Shown: positions 1 to 12,947, counted from the stretch's first letter. The stretch is DNA of 64,000 nucleotides from Heterobasidion occidentale (GCA_039111635.1 JBCAQO010000008.1:806001-870000), one strand, 5' to 3'. The notes: a model not told the origin generated them from the letters alone. Numbers and translations: made by a program.

Positions 1-427
1 CGGTCGAGGTGTAAGAGGTGTGTCGGGAAAAGTTGAGAAGCGACATCGCAAGAAACTGTGGAATTTAGCATGAATTAGAACCTGACAGCAAACACGACGA
101 TGAAGGACCTGACAGTTATTGAAACTACCTAGGTCTCTTCATTCAGGACGATCAACAGTCTCCAATGGGCCAAGTGAGGCCTAGCAGTCAAATTAAATAG
201 TGCAGTGATCGTTGTTCGGTGCGCTGTGTGCCGCTTGATTATTTCGAATGAGATAGAGACGCAGTGGTGCTGTTGTGGTTGGGAATGTGGATGGCGCTTG
301 TTCGGCGCTCGGGGAGGTCGGTCAAGCCTTTTGCGCTGACGATAGAGATTCAACGCTAAACTCGACCAAATAGAGGCAGTGATGACATCTCGGATCTAAG
401 ATTGTAACGAGACACGGTCCTCGAGAT
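1..427. other. Intergenic sequence upstream of VPS25
   Basis: No recognisable protein, RNA gene or repeat was seen here. An open frame on the minus strand at about 129-353 is basic and low in complexity, resembles nothing I know and has no supporting splice structure, so it is not called. Confidence 0.4.
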
Positions 428-1249
428 ATGTATTTTCAACATACACAACACCCAGCGGTGAGTTTATGACCTTTTATGAGTTGATATATGCCGACAAACG
501 AGCCTGATAGGGTTTCTCCTGCCTTCCATCCATTCTGCGCCTCCGTTCTTCACGTCAGTACCTCGACTCTCAAGCTCTTAGACAGGCATTGAGATTTTGC
601 CTCGTATTTGACTCTTAGACAGCAACTGAACGAGTCTACGCAAGCTATTCTTACGGAGCAATGGATACGCCTTATATTGGCATATGCACGGCATCGGCAG
701 TTGTTTGTGCTGAGGATCGAAGATGCAGAAACGAGAGGAGGGGAGTGGGACGAAGTGTTTCGAAACGACAGGATTAATCGTGCGTCCCCTCCGAACCTCA
801 TGAGCTCACTTGAGATATTTATACCATTCTACCCAACGGTAGGGCGACTGCTTCCATCACACTTGGATTTCATCATGTCATCCATGGTCAGCAAGGATCT
901 GGCCTCTTCCGACCCTCCGAAGCAGAGTCGCTCTGTCATTCTATATTGGAGAGTACCAGAAGAATGGGCCGATGTACTTCATGAATGGGCGAGCCGTATT
1001 TCCTTGTCCATACTTTTCTCTTTCTCACCACGTCGCTCTTCAACATGATAGGCAACAAGCACGGGCCAGCTCAATACTATCATGACGTTTTACGAAATCA
1101 CGGAACCACCGATAGAGTCACCCCTCTCTGGAATTCCTATACCTCTCCTGCGAAAGGCAATTGCGATTTTATCGAAGACTGGAAGAGCGCAGATCATCTC
1201 TATCGCTGATGGAGAGGGTGTGCGGTTCTTCTCGGGTAGTGGAAAGTGA
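428..1249 (+). CDS. VPS25: ESCRT-II subunit VPS25
   Basis: The product is the winged-helix VPS25 subunit of ESCRT-II, which acts on endosomes in sorting ubiquitinated cargo into multivesicular bodies and recruits ESCRT-III. Spliced exons give the family's N-terminal signature (PSIHSAPPFFT, exon from 511), then QWIRLILAYARHRQLF, then the second winged helix with DPPKQSRSV, WRVPEEWADVLHEWAS and GQLNTIMTFYEITE, ending in ISIADGEGVRFFSGSGK. Visible introns are 554-618 and 780-842, plus one near 1003-1060 whose borders are ambiguous: a GTCCAT donor keeps the frame, while the more consensus-like GTATTT donor does not. The first exon (ATG at 428, donor at 458) is also uncertain because its phase does not match the conserved exon at 511. 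The identity of the gene is firm; the exact start is not. Confidence 0.85.
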
Positions 1250-1507
1250 CATCAGTTTGTATCAATCATACTCATTGTGTATCTACTTAGATGTAACAGA
1301 ACCTTCACACAAGAGGTAGTCAATATAATATTTCTCGTCTTGTTGCCTCTGGAGCCCAGATCTTATCTTATCACCTTGGCACATCTTATCAACGTTTGTA
1401 AGCCTGAACGCGTCTGTGGCTGAGGCCTGACCGCGTTTCTTTCCCTCCCTCCACGAGGCTTGCATGATCGTCATCAAACTCCTAATCATCTCTCAAAGTC
1501 ACTCACC

Positions 1508-3076
1508 ATGGTTTCCTTTACTGTACATTGCAATGTCTGTTTCAGGGATTGTTCCCTTCACAAAGTCCGTTCCCTGCGATGCGGTGTGTACGGTCATAAG
1601 TTTCGGAGTCGATGCAATTGAATCGGTTTGAACTACTAGGTCATACATACTGCAATCCATGCCTCATGCTATTATCGAGCACCGCCAGGAACGACCGCAA
1701 GAAGCTGCTTTGTCCAGAATGCCGCTCACCTTTCGCCGAGCAGGATCTCCGACGTGTTTTCTTGACGCCAGGTGGAGGCGATGGGGAGTCCAGCAGTCAG
1801 GCCGCTGCCGAATCTTTAGAACATAATAAACTGCTGGTTCAGCATGCCCAGCATGTTTCTGATGCTCTTTTAAAATTGGACGTCCATGCGAACCCGGCCA
1901 AGGTGCAGGAAGTCCAGCGCGATATCCAGGTCGTAGCGGAGGCGATAAGCGCAGAGCCAGTGGTTGGAGGAGCAGCGGTGAGCCATATCAAGTGACGTAT
2001 CTCGACTCTCCTGAAATGCGTCACAGAGTATAATTTGGAACGAACTCCAAGCTTTCAAGCAACGTCTCGTCCCGTTGTTCCGCCAGGTGGCAGAGCAGGC
2101 GGCTCAGCTCCGAGCTCTTCGCGAAGAAGCAGATGCGAAAGCAAGAGATAACGAGAAGCTATTGAAGGATGCGCTCGGAGCAGTGGAGCGGGCTAACAAG
2201 TATGCGGTAGAGCGCGAGCGCGGGCATTCGGAGCAAGAGGCCCTGATCATCAAGCTGAAGGCTGAGAATGCTGAGCTGCGCGCAGCACGCGAAGAAATCC
2301 AGTCTGAGTATGATAGGATTGAAGGCGACAACCGTCGATACAAGGGCATGCTTGAGGAGCACAAGAAGGCGGCAAGTGTCTGGGCACTCTGCCAGCTTTG
2401 CACCAAGACTGATTCCCCGCCTCGTGTCATGCAGGAGAATCGAACCAAAGCCGACCTTCATAGTTTGAAGCAGAAGACGAAGCAACAAGCTTCCGAGATC
2501 GAGCGTCTCAAGAGGAGCGCACCCCAGAACGAGGACGAGACGCTCGTTGTTCTTGCCCCAGACTCAGACGAGTTCCCTAGCCCATATCTTGTTGATCTGC
2601 AAGACCAAGGTGGCGGGTTGTCGCAATCGAGGAAACGTCGGAAGGTGAAAGACCGTCCTCAAATACACCAAGCAGCACGACTAATCATTCGCTGTTAGCT
2701 TGAGAAGCCCTTCTTCACCTCAGATAACGAGCTCTCGTCAACCGAACCCACTCTCCCTGCGTGCTCCTCCCCGCCACAATCGCCAACTCTTTTCGCAGGC
2801 TTTCTCCCACCCTCATCGCCTCGCGCGGCTCGTGCGGTCAAGAAGTCGCGGCACTCAAAACAAGCACTGTCAAAATCAAGACCTAATTCAGGCATGGAAG
2901 AGCCTCCACTTGCACGTCCTCGGTTTGGCTCAGACTGGGCGCTGCCAAAAGCTGATGGTATCGATAAGCGCAAGATGGTCCGTTCAGATTCTGGGAAGCT
3001 GCCGTTCCCTGTGGATGTGAATGGAAAGGCGAAGGGTACATTGCAATTAGGCTCACGGAAAAAAATGTCAAAATAG
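1508..3076 (+). CDS. RING-finger coiled-coil protein
   Basis: The N-terminus holds a C3HC4 RING finger made by joining exons around intron 1584-1639: CNVC, then CGHTYCNPC, then CPECRSPF. This suggests E3 ubiquitin ligase activity by family knowledge. A second intron (1978-2026) leads into a long heptad-rich coiled coil (about 2040-2520) full of Glu, Arg and Lys. A third intron (2645-2698) joins SRKRRK to a Ser/Pro-rich, basic C-terminal tail ending at the TAG at 3074. All three introns have GT..AG borders and keep the frame. Two other genes in the window (17682-18680 and 19549-20641, minus) share the layout of N-terminal RING plus coiled coil. The substrate is unknown and no symbol is assigned. 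Confidence 0.75.
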
Positions 3077-3207
3077 ACCAGGAGTGAACATCAGGTTGAT
3101 TCAGATATGTCGTTGATATATCAATACTTCAAATTAAAGTCACGGAGCGCCAACGATGGTGTTCAGAGCAGATGGATTTCAGATAAAAATAATTTTCAAT
3201 CCAGTGA

Positions 3208-3278
3208 TGCATTAAGGGGGAATTGAACCCCCGGCGGGTCGATGGCAACGACCCAGGTTACCACTACCCCATTAATGC
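3208..3278 (-). tRNA. tRNA-Gly (anticodon GCC)
   Basis: On the minus strand the sequence folds as a cloverleaf. The acceptor stem pairs GCATTAA with TTAATGC, the T arm is GGGGG-TTCAATT-CCCCC, and the anticodon arm GGTCG-TTGCCAT-CGACC places GCC at positions 34-36. Discriminator A lies at 3208. There is no intron. The D arm contains GGGTAGTGGTAACCT. The length of 71 nt fits eukaryotic tRNA-Gly. Confidence 0.92.
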
Positions 3279-3499
3279 CTGTGGCAGGTTGGCTTGTCAT
3301 ATGCTAACAATGATGTTATATATCAGAGTCATTACATTGCTCACAGTAATTGATCTTGTCAGTTGACGGGCACGATGGAATATTCGTAATGTGTAGCCAA
3401 AAACAAATCGAACATCATTGTGCAGGGAGTACGGTGATGCACAGGGCGTGCGGCAAAATTTGGACTCCGAGGGGCCCGAGTTGGCTTTGATCACAGCAA

Positions 3500-4725
3500 A
3501 TGCGATTCTCCTTCATACAACGATGCTCGTCCTCATCCATCCTCCGCCCTTCTTTCTCTTCGTTTAAACAATGCTTCTGTACGAGTACACGTCTGGGTTT
3601 GACCGTTGCTCGACGGATTTCTCCTGATAACTGCTCTCAACGCCGACATCAGCATGTATACCGCCGGCAATACTCGTCTCAGGCCCCAACACCGACACCA
3701 CCACCAGCGAGCACAGATCCGGAGAGAAAGCCCACCTTGCGTGAAAACATTTATACGCTTCCAAATTTCTTGACATTGTCGCGCATCGCTGCCTGCCCCA
3801 TCCTGGGCTGGTCTATCCTCGCTGACGACTTCGTGCTTGCGACGGGTCTGCTTGCTTATGCAGGCATAACCGACTTGGTACGCCGCGTTATTCCTTCTTT
3901 ACAGTTGATCAAGCTGAAGCCTGAAATTGAAACGCGTGCAGGTGGACGGCTTCCTTGCTCGACGATATAACATGCAGTCCGTCCTTGGGACTATCCTCGA
4001 TCCTGCCGCTGACAAAACCCTCATGACGACTCTCGCAGTCACATTGACGATAAAGGGCCTGCTACCATGTACGTTGTTGAATCCCTCGGGAGCTGAATTT
4101 GATTCAAATAGTTATTCTGCTGTTTCGCTTCACGTTTCTTACGACACCCAGTGCCGCTTACCGTCATCATACTGGGACGCGACGTTCTCTTAAGTTTATC
4201 TGCATTCTACATCCGCTACACATCTCTCCCGACTCCTGTGCGCCTTCTCACCTTCTCTCCCTGACGAAATACCTAATTCCTTCAATCAATTGTTCGCGTT
4301 CAGAAAACATTCCAGAGATACTGGGACTTCTCCATTCCTTCCGCCGAAGTTCGCCCAACAACCATTAGCAAGGTAAATAATTTTTTCGGATTGTCTTGAT
4401 AACACTTGTACATGATGCCTACTGATGAGCGCCCTCTACCTACACAGGTGAATACTGCTCTCCAGCTATTCCTCATGGGAACTACAACCATAAGCCCCAT
4501 TCTTCCATTCGATATCGGGCTTTTCTCTCAAGGATTACAGTGCGTGACGTCCCTTTTGATTTGTACACCTGAGTCTCGTTGACACAAGCCACCTATATCT
4601 ATCAATGACGGAACAGGTGGACAGTTGCAGCGACAACCGTCTGGAGCGGTCTATCCTACGTGTTTTCCAAGAACGCTGTTCGTGTCATCTCTGTTAGTCG
4701 CAAACCCAAGACCCCATCTTCATAA
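3500..4725 (+). CDS. CRD1: Cardiolipin synthase (CDP-alcohol phosphatidyltransferase)
   Basis: This enzyme joins CDP-diacylglycerol and phosphatidylglycerol to make cardiolipin in the mitochondrial inner membrane. The N-terminus is rich in Ser, Arg and Gln without acidic residues, as in a mitochondrial presequence, and is followed by NIYTLPNFLTLSRIAACP. The CDP-alcohol phosphotransferase signature DG-x2-AR-x8-G-x3-D-x3-D is present as DGFLARRY...GTILDPAAD across the exon junction at 3877/3942. Later exons give hydrophobic helices (LTVIILGRDVLLSLSAFYI and LQLFLMGTTTISPILPF). Introns begin at 3878, at about 4070 (GTACGT), after TSLPTP (GTGCGC), after TTISK (GTAAAT) and at about 4540 (GTGCGT). 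All keep one frame to the TAA at 4723. The orthologue call rests on family knowledge of fungal Crd1. Confidence 0.85.
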
Positions 4726-4986
4726 GTCATACTTCTGTGTCGTTCCACTACTTCTTGACACGAGTACGTCGCACTTGACCCTATACAATACACCCATATC
4801 GACACAATAAATGACATGCATAATCAAGACACGGTAGGATAGTCAACACACATTACACGAAGACGCTACTCGATAACAAGAAGGTGCGATAATCGTAGGT
4901 ATGGAAACTTTCGAAAAATAAGTCATACAAGTACTGTACAGCAAAGGGAAAAGAGAAGCCGATGGACTCAAAAAAATCAAGGGAAA

Positions 4987-7900
4987 CTATGAAGTCCGCT
5001 GTCTGCTTGGACCAGGTTGTACGCGCCGTCGCCTTACATCCTCCAGCGCTGCTCGCAACAAAGGTTTCGACGCGCGCTCTTCCCGCCACTTATCGCTGGA
5101 TCGCCTGTTCATTCAATGTCAGCTATGGGAATCTTTCATCCGAATTGATGGAGTGAATGACGTACCCAACGCGGACCAGGAATATAAGACTCATGGCAAC
5201 TGCTTTCAATGGTCGTCTCCTCGGCTTTGGAACAGATTCGACGACAGGGAACCCAATTTGCGCGATCGCCGCGAGAACTTTCCGGTCGCTGGAAGTATAG
5301 TCAACTTCCGTGTTACGAGATAGAAGAAATGGAAGTGTGGCTCACCCGCGCTCGTGCCGGGTCAATAGTACCAGCAGATACTTCTTCTGTTCGCTCAAGC
5401 CCACACGCAGTATGTTCTCCCGGGTCCACTTGGCTTTGAGGTAGCGGATCTGGAGCATCAGGCCTTTAGCCTCTTCCTTGTGTTGTACGCGAAGCGCGCC
5501 AACAGTTGAATCGTCCCTAGGTCCCATAAGAAAAATCAGACTCATTTCTTCAGCTCACAGAAAAAACACTTACGTGGCACAGATGTGCTTCGCCCAGTCA
5601 TTCAGTTCGTCTTCAAGTGCCCCCGTCCGCTCACGAAGGACCCTGACTTCGGCCGTCGCCTGCTTCCTGGCCCTCTCGACATTCTGTACCTCTCGCTTCG
5701 TATGCTCAAGCTCTCTTTTCACCTCGCCTGCCTTCGCCTTCTCCGCCTTCCTTTCCTCCTCTCTCTTCTCCCTCTCGGCCCGCAGGTCCTTCCCGAGGGC
5801 CTCAGCAGAGCGACGCACACGAGCAAGGTCCGCCTCCAGAGCAGCGATCTCCCTTTCCCTCTCTCTGTACTCCTGGTCTTTATCTTTGGAAGAAACGCGG
5901 CGGGCATCAGACTTCGCCGCCTCAGTGGCCTTGAGCGCATCCGTGCGCTCTGCCAATTGCTGCTTCAGGTCCTCGATCTCGAGCAGATGCAGATCGAGCG
6001 CGTGTCGGCGGTTCTCATGCGAATTTTGCGATGCAGCATGCTCGTCTCGGAGCTTCTTCATCCGCTGGATCGAGTTCCTAAAATTAGTGACAATGCTCGG
6101 TCCTGTTGTCACGGATAACGTACCTCGGACACCTCGGTGAAGCGGCGTTGAAGCGACTTGTGATCAGCGGCCAAAAGGGAGCGCTCCTGTCGCAGCTGTT
6201 CTATGGTCTCCATGTTCTCCGCTGTTTTGGCTTCGAGCAAGCGTGCCTTTTGATCGGCAATTGCATTGACTGGAAGCCCACCCCTTCAGCACACCATTTG
6301 CACAAATATATCAGCGACCTTACCCCGCAGCTCAGCCTCGAGTTCATGGTTGTTTTTCTTGACACGCTGCAGCTGTTGCTTGATGTCCTCCATATCCTGT
6401 GTTGGATTGCGATTAGATGCAGAACGAACATGGCGAGATTGTTGGTGTACTCACAGACTCCGCCCGCCGCAGTTGCAGAAGGACATCAGACTTTTCTCGA
6501 TCGACACGTCGCTGTTCAGTGCTCAACGATCTTAGACGCGTGCGCTCGGTTTTCAAGGCCTCCTCGAGGTCTGAGATTACCCGGTTCGCCTGATCCAAAT
6601 CCTGTCGACTTCTTCAGCACACACTCACATAGAGTTGAATGGATCACATACTCCCTGTATTCCAGCCTTCGCCTTCTCTCCGGCGCGCTCTTTGGCGGCA
6701 ATGCGATCCTTTGCATCTTGAACCTGGAGGTTGAGTCGGTGAGTAGCATCCTGAAGAGCGGCCTTATCACCAAGAAGCTGTTGCTTCTCGTCTTCCCACT
6801 GCCTTTTCATGGTCTTCAATCGCTGATTCACGGTCTGTAGCTCGGCACGAAGGGTCTCAGATGTCTTTGAGGTAGAAGCGGGATGTTCAGACATTAAACT
6901 CATTGAAGAGAAGTCTATGGAGCTGGTATCCACGTCAGCTCGTTTCTTGGTCAGAACGAAAGAACTTGCCTCTCATTGCCTTCGGCAGCTCTGTTCAGGC
7001 TGCGCAGGTCGACTTTGCTACGACATTTTGGGCATCGAGCTTTTTCTAGTCGGCGAACTCGGCGTTCTTCCCGCCTTACCAGACGAGCAACGTCTTCCTC
7101 CAGTGTAGAGTTCCGAGCTCTTCGTCCTCGAGCTGCTGCGTCAATTCAACAACACCGAAGCCTGCATCCCAGAGTCGATCGAGTTTCTCGTCAATGTCGT
7201 CGTTGGCGCGATCGAGCTCCTTCTGTAGGTGTGCGATACCAGTGGCGTAGGCGGTGGCGGAAGGTTCTCCCATGCTAGGATGCAACCATGACATCTATCA
7301 GAGGGTCTTTAACGATAACTCTGATAATGACAAAAGCAAGCTTACATCCTTTAGAGGTCCACCAGGCGTCTTGGGGGTCTTCATCGTCATATTGAGCAGC
7401 TGACGATGGAAGGTCGACATTGCACTGCCGTTGGCGCCCTTGCTTGGGGTACTCATACTGACCATAGCGCTCTTCATGTTCTTGATCCGCTCCAGCAACT
7501 CACCCTTTTCCTTCTCGAGCATCTCAATCCGGCTTTCCCTGGACTTCTCAATCGCTCTGCGAGCGGGCGACTGTGATAGCTGGGCATTGAGGCGGCCGAT
7601 CTCTCTGTGGGCATTGTCGAGTTCATTTTCGAGAGCTTCAACTTGGCCCATCGCCTCTTCCACTGCTGCATCCTGGTTCATAGAAGGGTCTATACGTGAA
7701 CGCGTATGGTCACGTTCACGCTCGCGGTCGAGGGTTGCGATCTTGGTCCGTAGTTCTGCTATAGTTCCTTCGTCGGCTTGTATTTTTGTTTCCGCTGCTC
7801 TAATGCCTCCTCTAACTGTCGGGCGAGCTCGGCGTTGCGATCAGCTTCCTCCTCCAACCGACCCATCTCCTCATTCATTTGATTCTCCGACACCATAGCA

Positions 7901-10698
7901 TCCTTGAGCTGATCGTGAGCTGAGGCCAATTCGTCCTTGAGGGTCAGAACGCTCTCCTTCGCAGTAGCGACATCACTCTCCAAGCCAGCGATGTAGGTTT
8001 GGGCATTGTTCAACTTATCCTGCGCCTTGTGAAGGCTGTTGCCTTATCAGTAAGCTGGCGTTCGGCGTCAGCAAGGTTGACTTCTTTCTCGTCGAGTTCC
8101 TCCTGGAGTTTCTGGATACGGCCACGATCCTCTCTAGCGTTTTGTTCGAGGGCGGCTGCGCGATCGCCCGAACGAGTAACCTCCGTCTCGAGATGCTCAA
8201 TCTGAGCCTGAGCCTCTCTCATTCAGCCATCACCTTCCCCAGTCTCTCGTTCGCCTCTCTGAGCTCTCCACTGAAGTCAGCCTCGTGTTCCAGCATCCTT
8301 TCAGCCTTCTCAGCTCTTTGCTCTGAGAATTGCCGTTCGGCCTCGGAGTCCTCCAACGCCCTCTGCAGCTCCTTTATTTTTGTCTCGCGGGCGTCGACGC
8401 CGTTGGCTCTCTCCACCGCCGCTTCCAACTTGGCTTCGAGATCTCCCACGATTTGTGTCACGCCGCGCTCCACCTCGTCCATCCTTCTCTTCCACTGCTC
8501 CTTGTCTCTGGCGCGCTCGGCCTGCTGCTCCTCAAGCCGCTGCAAAGCCTCCTCCCTCTCCTGCATGCAGGTATCAAATTGCTCCCTCAATCCTTCCAGC
8601 TCCTCCTCCATTGCGACTTTCTCCTCCATCCACCCTTCCCCACCAACATCTTCCGCCACATGGTCTAGCGTGGTCCCAATATCGCTGACGCGTCTGATTC
8701 CACTGACTCTTCTACCCTCACCCCTTCTCGTCTGCCCTGGAGAGCATCTATCTCCCCCAACAACATCGTGATTTCCTCCTTCAGTGCGATGTTCGTCGTC
8801 GTCATATTCTCGTTCTCTTCCTGGAGCCTCCTGTTCAATCCATGCAAGTACGTATTGAGCTTATTTGCATTGAACCTCCCGACGCCGTGCCCGCCTGCAC
8901 CAAGGCCCATCAAAGGGTCGAACGAGGCATTGGCGCGCGGGTGACCATTCAAGTCGTGCGAGGACGCTGTCGAAATGAAGGAAGCACGTTCCGCCATGAC
9001 ATCGTAAGGCGACTGTGAACCTGCATCTGAGTGTGCGACGTCTTCAGATTCGGACGACACAGTCCAGCCATGCGCTAGAGGATGCGACAGCCTTCCTCCA
9101 CGCACTCGCGGACGAGGGAGCGGTGTAATGCCCACGAATGCAGCTTGTAGGCGCCCTGCCGGTGCGGGGGTCGTGCTGGCGCTTTCATCGGCTTCGTCAA
9201 TCACGCTCACTAGTGCGGGCGTCTGCAAGAGGGCCGAGGCGGGGGTATCGGCGATCTGATGTGTGTATGGGGTCGGGTGAGCTAGGCGGGGACGCGCCGT
9301 GGAATTGATTACGTCCATCAGGAAAGATCGACGCCGGGCAAATGGGGTTGTCAGGTCATAATCCTCGGCTACCTGTGCGTTCAGGGCAGCGGGGGTAGAC
9401 GGGACACCGAAATTGGAATTTGGTGCAGGAGATGCAGCCAAGAAACGGGCTCGCGGGCGGGGCTGAAAGGCGGGCGTGGGCGTGAAAGCGATCGAGGGTG
9501 CGGGAGAAGATTGGGCTGTGGAGAAAACTGGGGGAGATCTGCCAGAGATATTGGAGGGCGCCAATGAGAGTGCGGGAGAGGATATGTGGGACCTAGGTGT
9601 CGGAGCCCCTCCGGAGGAAAAGTCGGCTCACGCTCATCTGAGTCGGTCTGACTGTGGCTTTCCGGGAGTTCGTTGACGGGATGATTGATCTCAGGCAGGC
9701 TTACGTCGAGTCCGTCATCCTCTTCTTGAGGGCCACTATCTCCAGCGGGGTAAGAGATATTCTCTTGACTCTGCTGGGACGCATCCTTGAAGGAGGCAAC
9801 GATATCCCGCTGGAGATGCGTTGTTGGATTGTGGCAAGGGAGTGTTCAAGGCGGTGACGGGCGAAGCTGCTTGCGAACGGGATGCGGCGAACGAGTGGCT
9901 GCTATGCGGCGTAGAGTTTGACATCGAAGACTCAGGAGAGGATGTTGTCCGCGTGAGAGACGGCGTACGCATGCGTGGTACAGGCCTACGGAAGGAGACA
10001 TTACGCATTTTGTTGAAAGGCGATGCCTGAGGGACGTTCGATTCGTGTTTAAATGAAAGTCAGAAGAATGCGCGCACCTTCGCTCGGACTTGAGACTGAC
10101 AGAATATTCGTGCTTCTGTGTGTGTTCGACCTCGGACTCATCGGGCGGGAAGGGTGAGCTAGTCCGACTAACAGAACGCAGAGCATCGCCAGCGATAACC
10201 TTCGTCCTCATCTTGAGCGCCGTGATCTATCCGCAAGATATTTCCGCGACGCCCTTCATACTGCCAAGCTCCATATCCGATCATCAAGATCTGAACCCAC
10301 CTCTGGATCGACTTGAGGCAAGGATGGATCATACTGATATCGTCAAAACTCTTCAGCTGATCCTGAGATTTACTAGAGCGTCTCATCGAGTTTGCCACTG
10401 AGAAGTGGGCGCTGTTAGATGACATGGAGCGGCCGCCACGGCTAGCGATCGACTGTGCAAATCGCGCTGTGCTGGACGCGCTTAGTGGGGCGCGGGCAGT
10501 ATTCAAGGAGGAATTTGTGGGTGTCGAGTGATACGGCGCAGAGATATCAGGGTCAGAATCCGGGTCTGATGAGTGAGATAGGGAGGGGTCGACCCCGGAG
10601 TCCTCGAAAGCGGGGAGCGAGGGAAGAGAGGGCATATCGTGACCTTCCGTGGCTTCGATGCGACGCCATATTCGAGACGGCGTTTCTAGCATCGCCAT
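4987..10698 (-). CDS. PACT-domain coiled-coil spindle-pole-body protein (pericentrin/Pcp1-like)
   Basis: This is a multi-exon gene of about 5.7 kb. The N-terminus (from 10698, MAMLETPSRIWRRIEATEG) and the next ~1 kb encode a Ser/Pro-rich disordered region. From about 8860 down to 5570 nearly every exon is a charged coiled coil (FNANKLNTYLHGLNRRLQEE and onward). The C-terminal exons carry a PACT-like module: LMLQIRYLKAKWTREN, EQKKYLLVLL, then DRKVLAAIAQIGFP and LKAVAMSLIFLVRVG. A short last exon, reached through a GTACGT donor near 5170 and an acceptor near 5110, adds the basic tail SSDKWREERASKPLLRAALE and stops at 4987-4989. PACT domains anchor pericentrin/AKAP450/Pcp1 proteins at centrosomes or spindle pole bodies through calmodulin. 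The PACT call is by motif recognition; I did not find a clear gamma-tubulin-binding CM1 motif. Some internal exon borders are inferred only from alternating open frames. Confidence 0.65.
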
Positions 10699-11471
10699 TC
10701 TGCAGGACCTAGAAACTTGTGAGAAAGTATAACTAATGCAATGTATGGGTATGGGAGTTGTGACACACTACTTGTTGGATTACAGGCGGAAGGAACTCCA
10801 AATTCTGCCTTCTTTAGTGGAGATATGTATATAGATATGAGAGGACTCACTCAAGGGGTCTTGTTCAAGATGTCTGAGTATTCCAAGGAACAGCAAAGAG
10901 CAGAGGTGGTAAGTGTGAGCCCTTGCGATGACCGTCAAGACGCGATTCCAACACGTAAGTCCACGTGACCGCGTTGAGTGGATTTCGGCAAAAGCCGTCC
11001 AACTGTCCTGTCGCCTGGACTTCCCGGGTCCCCTCCAACCGCTCTCCTCGCTCTCCGTCCCTGCTGCCTCTTGCTGCAAACGAAATGCTATCCTCTGTCT
11101 TCCTCTCTGCTTTCTAGACATGTACACCGACATTTAGCGCTGCTACATCTATGTAGGAATAAATTGTAAATATAGGGAGCCACTACGTGCTTTTCGGCGA
11201 TCGGTCTGATTCATGAGTTGTTCTCCGCTCGATCGGTGAGCCTTCCCAGGTGGCCCTACCTGAAGACCTAGCAAAAGTGCGTCATTATGTGTGTACAGGA
11301 CGATCGGACTGTTAGATCGCATCCGGCGATGGCTGTCGCGGTCTTCTTTGAACCAGCGGTTCAAATCAAAATTACTGACAGCCGTTGGCGAATATGTCTT
11401 CCAGCCCATTCCACAGAACTTGACCTGGTACCGTCATCTTCCTTGTGTTGTCGAAGTCAAGTTGCTTAGAC
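10699..11471. other. Intergenic region between divergent genes
   Basis: This is the shared upstream region of the PACT gene (minus) and lipase 1 (plus). No conserved protein was seen. Open frames on both strands at about 10780-11169 mirror each other and have no recognisable domain. Confidence 0.4.
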
Positions 11472-12947
11472 ATGCGCGGTCTCCTCTCAATCATCTTCGT
11501 CGTGACTGTCTTGATCAATCAGGCTGGGGTTCATGCGCTCCCTACAAGGCAAGGAATTTCCCAAGGTGTGCACAGAATCATGACATCTCTGCGCATTCAC
11601 ACTGAAGCCTTAGATCGTCACTGATAGAACTGTTCGATGACCTTACTTACTACTTCAAGTATGCATCCTCGGCGTACAGTAGCGACTCGTGTGATAGGCC
11701 AAACCATAACACCATGGTCGCACAGGTAAATTTTTCTAATGTAATCTTCAGACACATACTAAAGCGACTTTCAGTTCAACGACTTTATTTCAGACACTCA
11801 GGGTTTTGTCGCTCGCGACGACACGCGCAAAGAAATTGTGGTCGCTCTGAGAGGCAGGTCTGTATACGATGTCTCGTCGTTCGCCAATTATTCTCACTAA
11901 CCGGCGATATGGTGTATTAGCACATCTCCACGGACTTCGCGGTTGATGCTAGTCTAACGCTTGAGAAATTCCAAGTCCCTGGTACTTTTCCCCCGAGTTC
12001 GTCTCTCATATTGTCTCAACATCATTCGTGACTAAATGTGTCTTCATAGTTGGCACCACCGTTCACTCTGGTTTTCAGAACGCGTATGTTTTCAATTGAG
12101 TTCTTTTAGACGTGAAGACTGAACATGAAATTTCGAATCTAAAGTTGGAACTCTGTCGCGTCCCAGGTCATTTCTTCCGTCCGGTCGCAGCTTGCTTCTC
12201 ACCCTGGATACACAATCATCACTTCTGGACATTCCCTCGGCGCAGCGTTGTCGTCTCTCGCAGGTATAACACTACAGCAGAACTTTCCATTTTCGTACGT
12301 CTCACCTCCGAATTATACATCCACTCTTCTTTTCCTCGTGCGCGTGGACGAGGTCTTCGACCCACAAGTGCTGATCGAGTCTTCTTTGGCAGGCCTATTA
12401 GGATGTACACGTATGGCCAACCGCGCACAGGGAATGATAAATACGCATCCTGGGTCAACGATAAATTTGGCCACAACGGATACCGAGGTAAGTTCTTACC
12501 TCTGCCGTTCTCGAACTTCTGAGCTGAGCCTGCATACGATCGATGGGAAAAGTTGTCCATACAGATGATGGGTACGTGTAATCGAACATAAATATCCCAG
12601 AAAGAAGCTGGACAAATTCAATTACAGAATCCCGAACGTGGTTCCGACAGTTCTTGGGTACCGTCATCATGGTAGCCACAAATCTCTGACAGTTTATCGC
12701 GTTTTTTGATGAAATGCAATCCAGGCATGGAGTACTGGATGAAGTCAGATCCGCCATCAGCCTCGACAGTGCTGGTATGCGCCGCGGACGGTGAAGATCC
12801 AACGTGCTCCGCAACGGTATTGAGCCAGGGCATTAACGCGGCCCACGTTTCGGTGAACACTCAGCAAAATTATCAACCGTCGTAGTCGTTAGGCTAACGA
12901 GCTTCCAGTATTTTGGCATCCACAGGTCCATTGCTTTTTGCTCCTGA
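11472..12947 (+). CDS. Secreted class 3 lipase, tandem copy 1
   Basis: This is an alpha/beta hydrolase of the fungal class 3 lipase/feruloyl-esterase-like group. The start MRGLLSIIFVVTVLINQAG is a signal peptide. Spliced exons then give LFDDLTYYFKYASSAYSS, DTQGFVARDDTRKEIVVALR, and the nucleophile elbow GHSLGAALSSLAGITLQQ with its catalytic Ser. They continue with RMYTYGQPRTGNDKYASWV, a conserved HTDDG, VPTVLGYRHHGMEYW, CAADGEDPTCSATV, and a final exon YFGIHRSIAFCS ending with TGA at 12945. At least nine short introns interrupt it, and its intron positions match those of the copy at 13759-15240. Elbow residue 6 is Ala (GHSLGA) where copy 2 has Gly. No stop or frameshift was found in the exons, so it looks functional. 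Confidence 0.82.

Noticed and set aside
5478..8771. Long plus-strand open frames at 5478-6140, 6106-6840, 7431-7898 and 8142-8771
   Set aside because: They are antisense shadows of the coiled-coil exons of the minus-strand PACT gene; their Ser/Leu-rich composition comes from the reverse complement of Glu/Lys/Arg codons.
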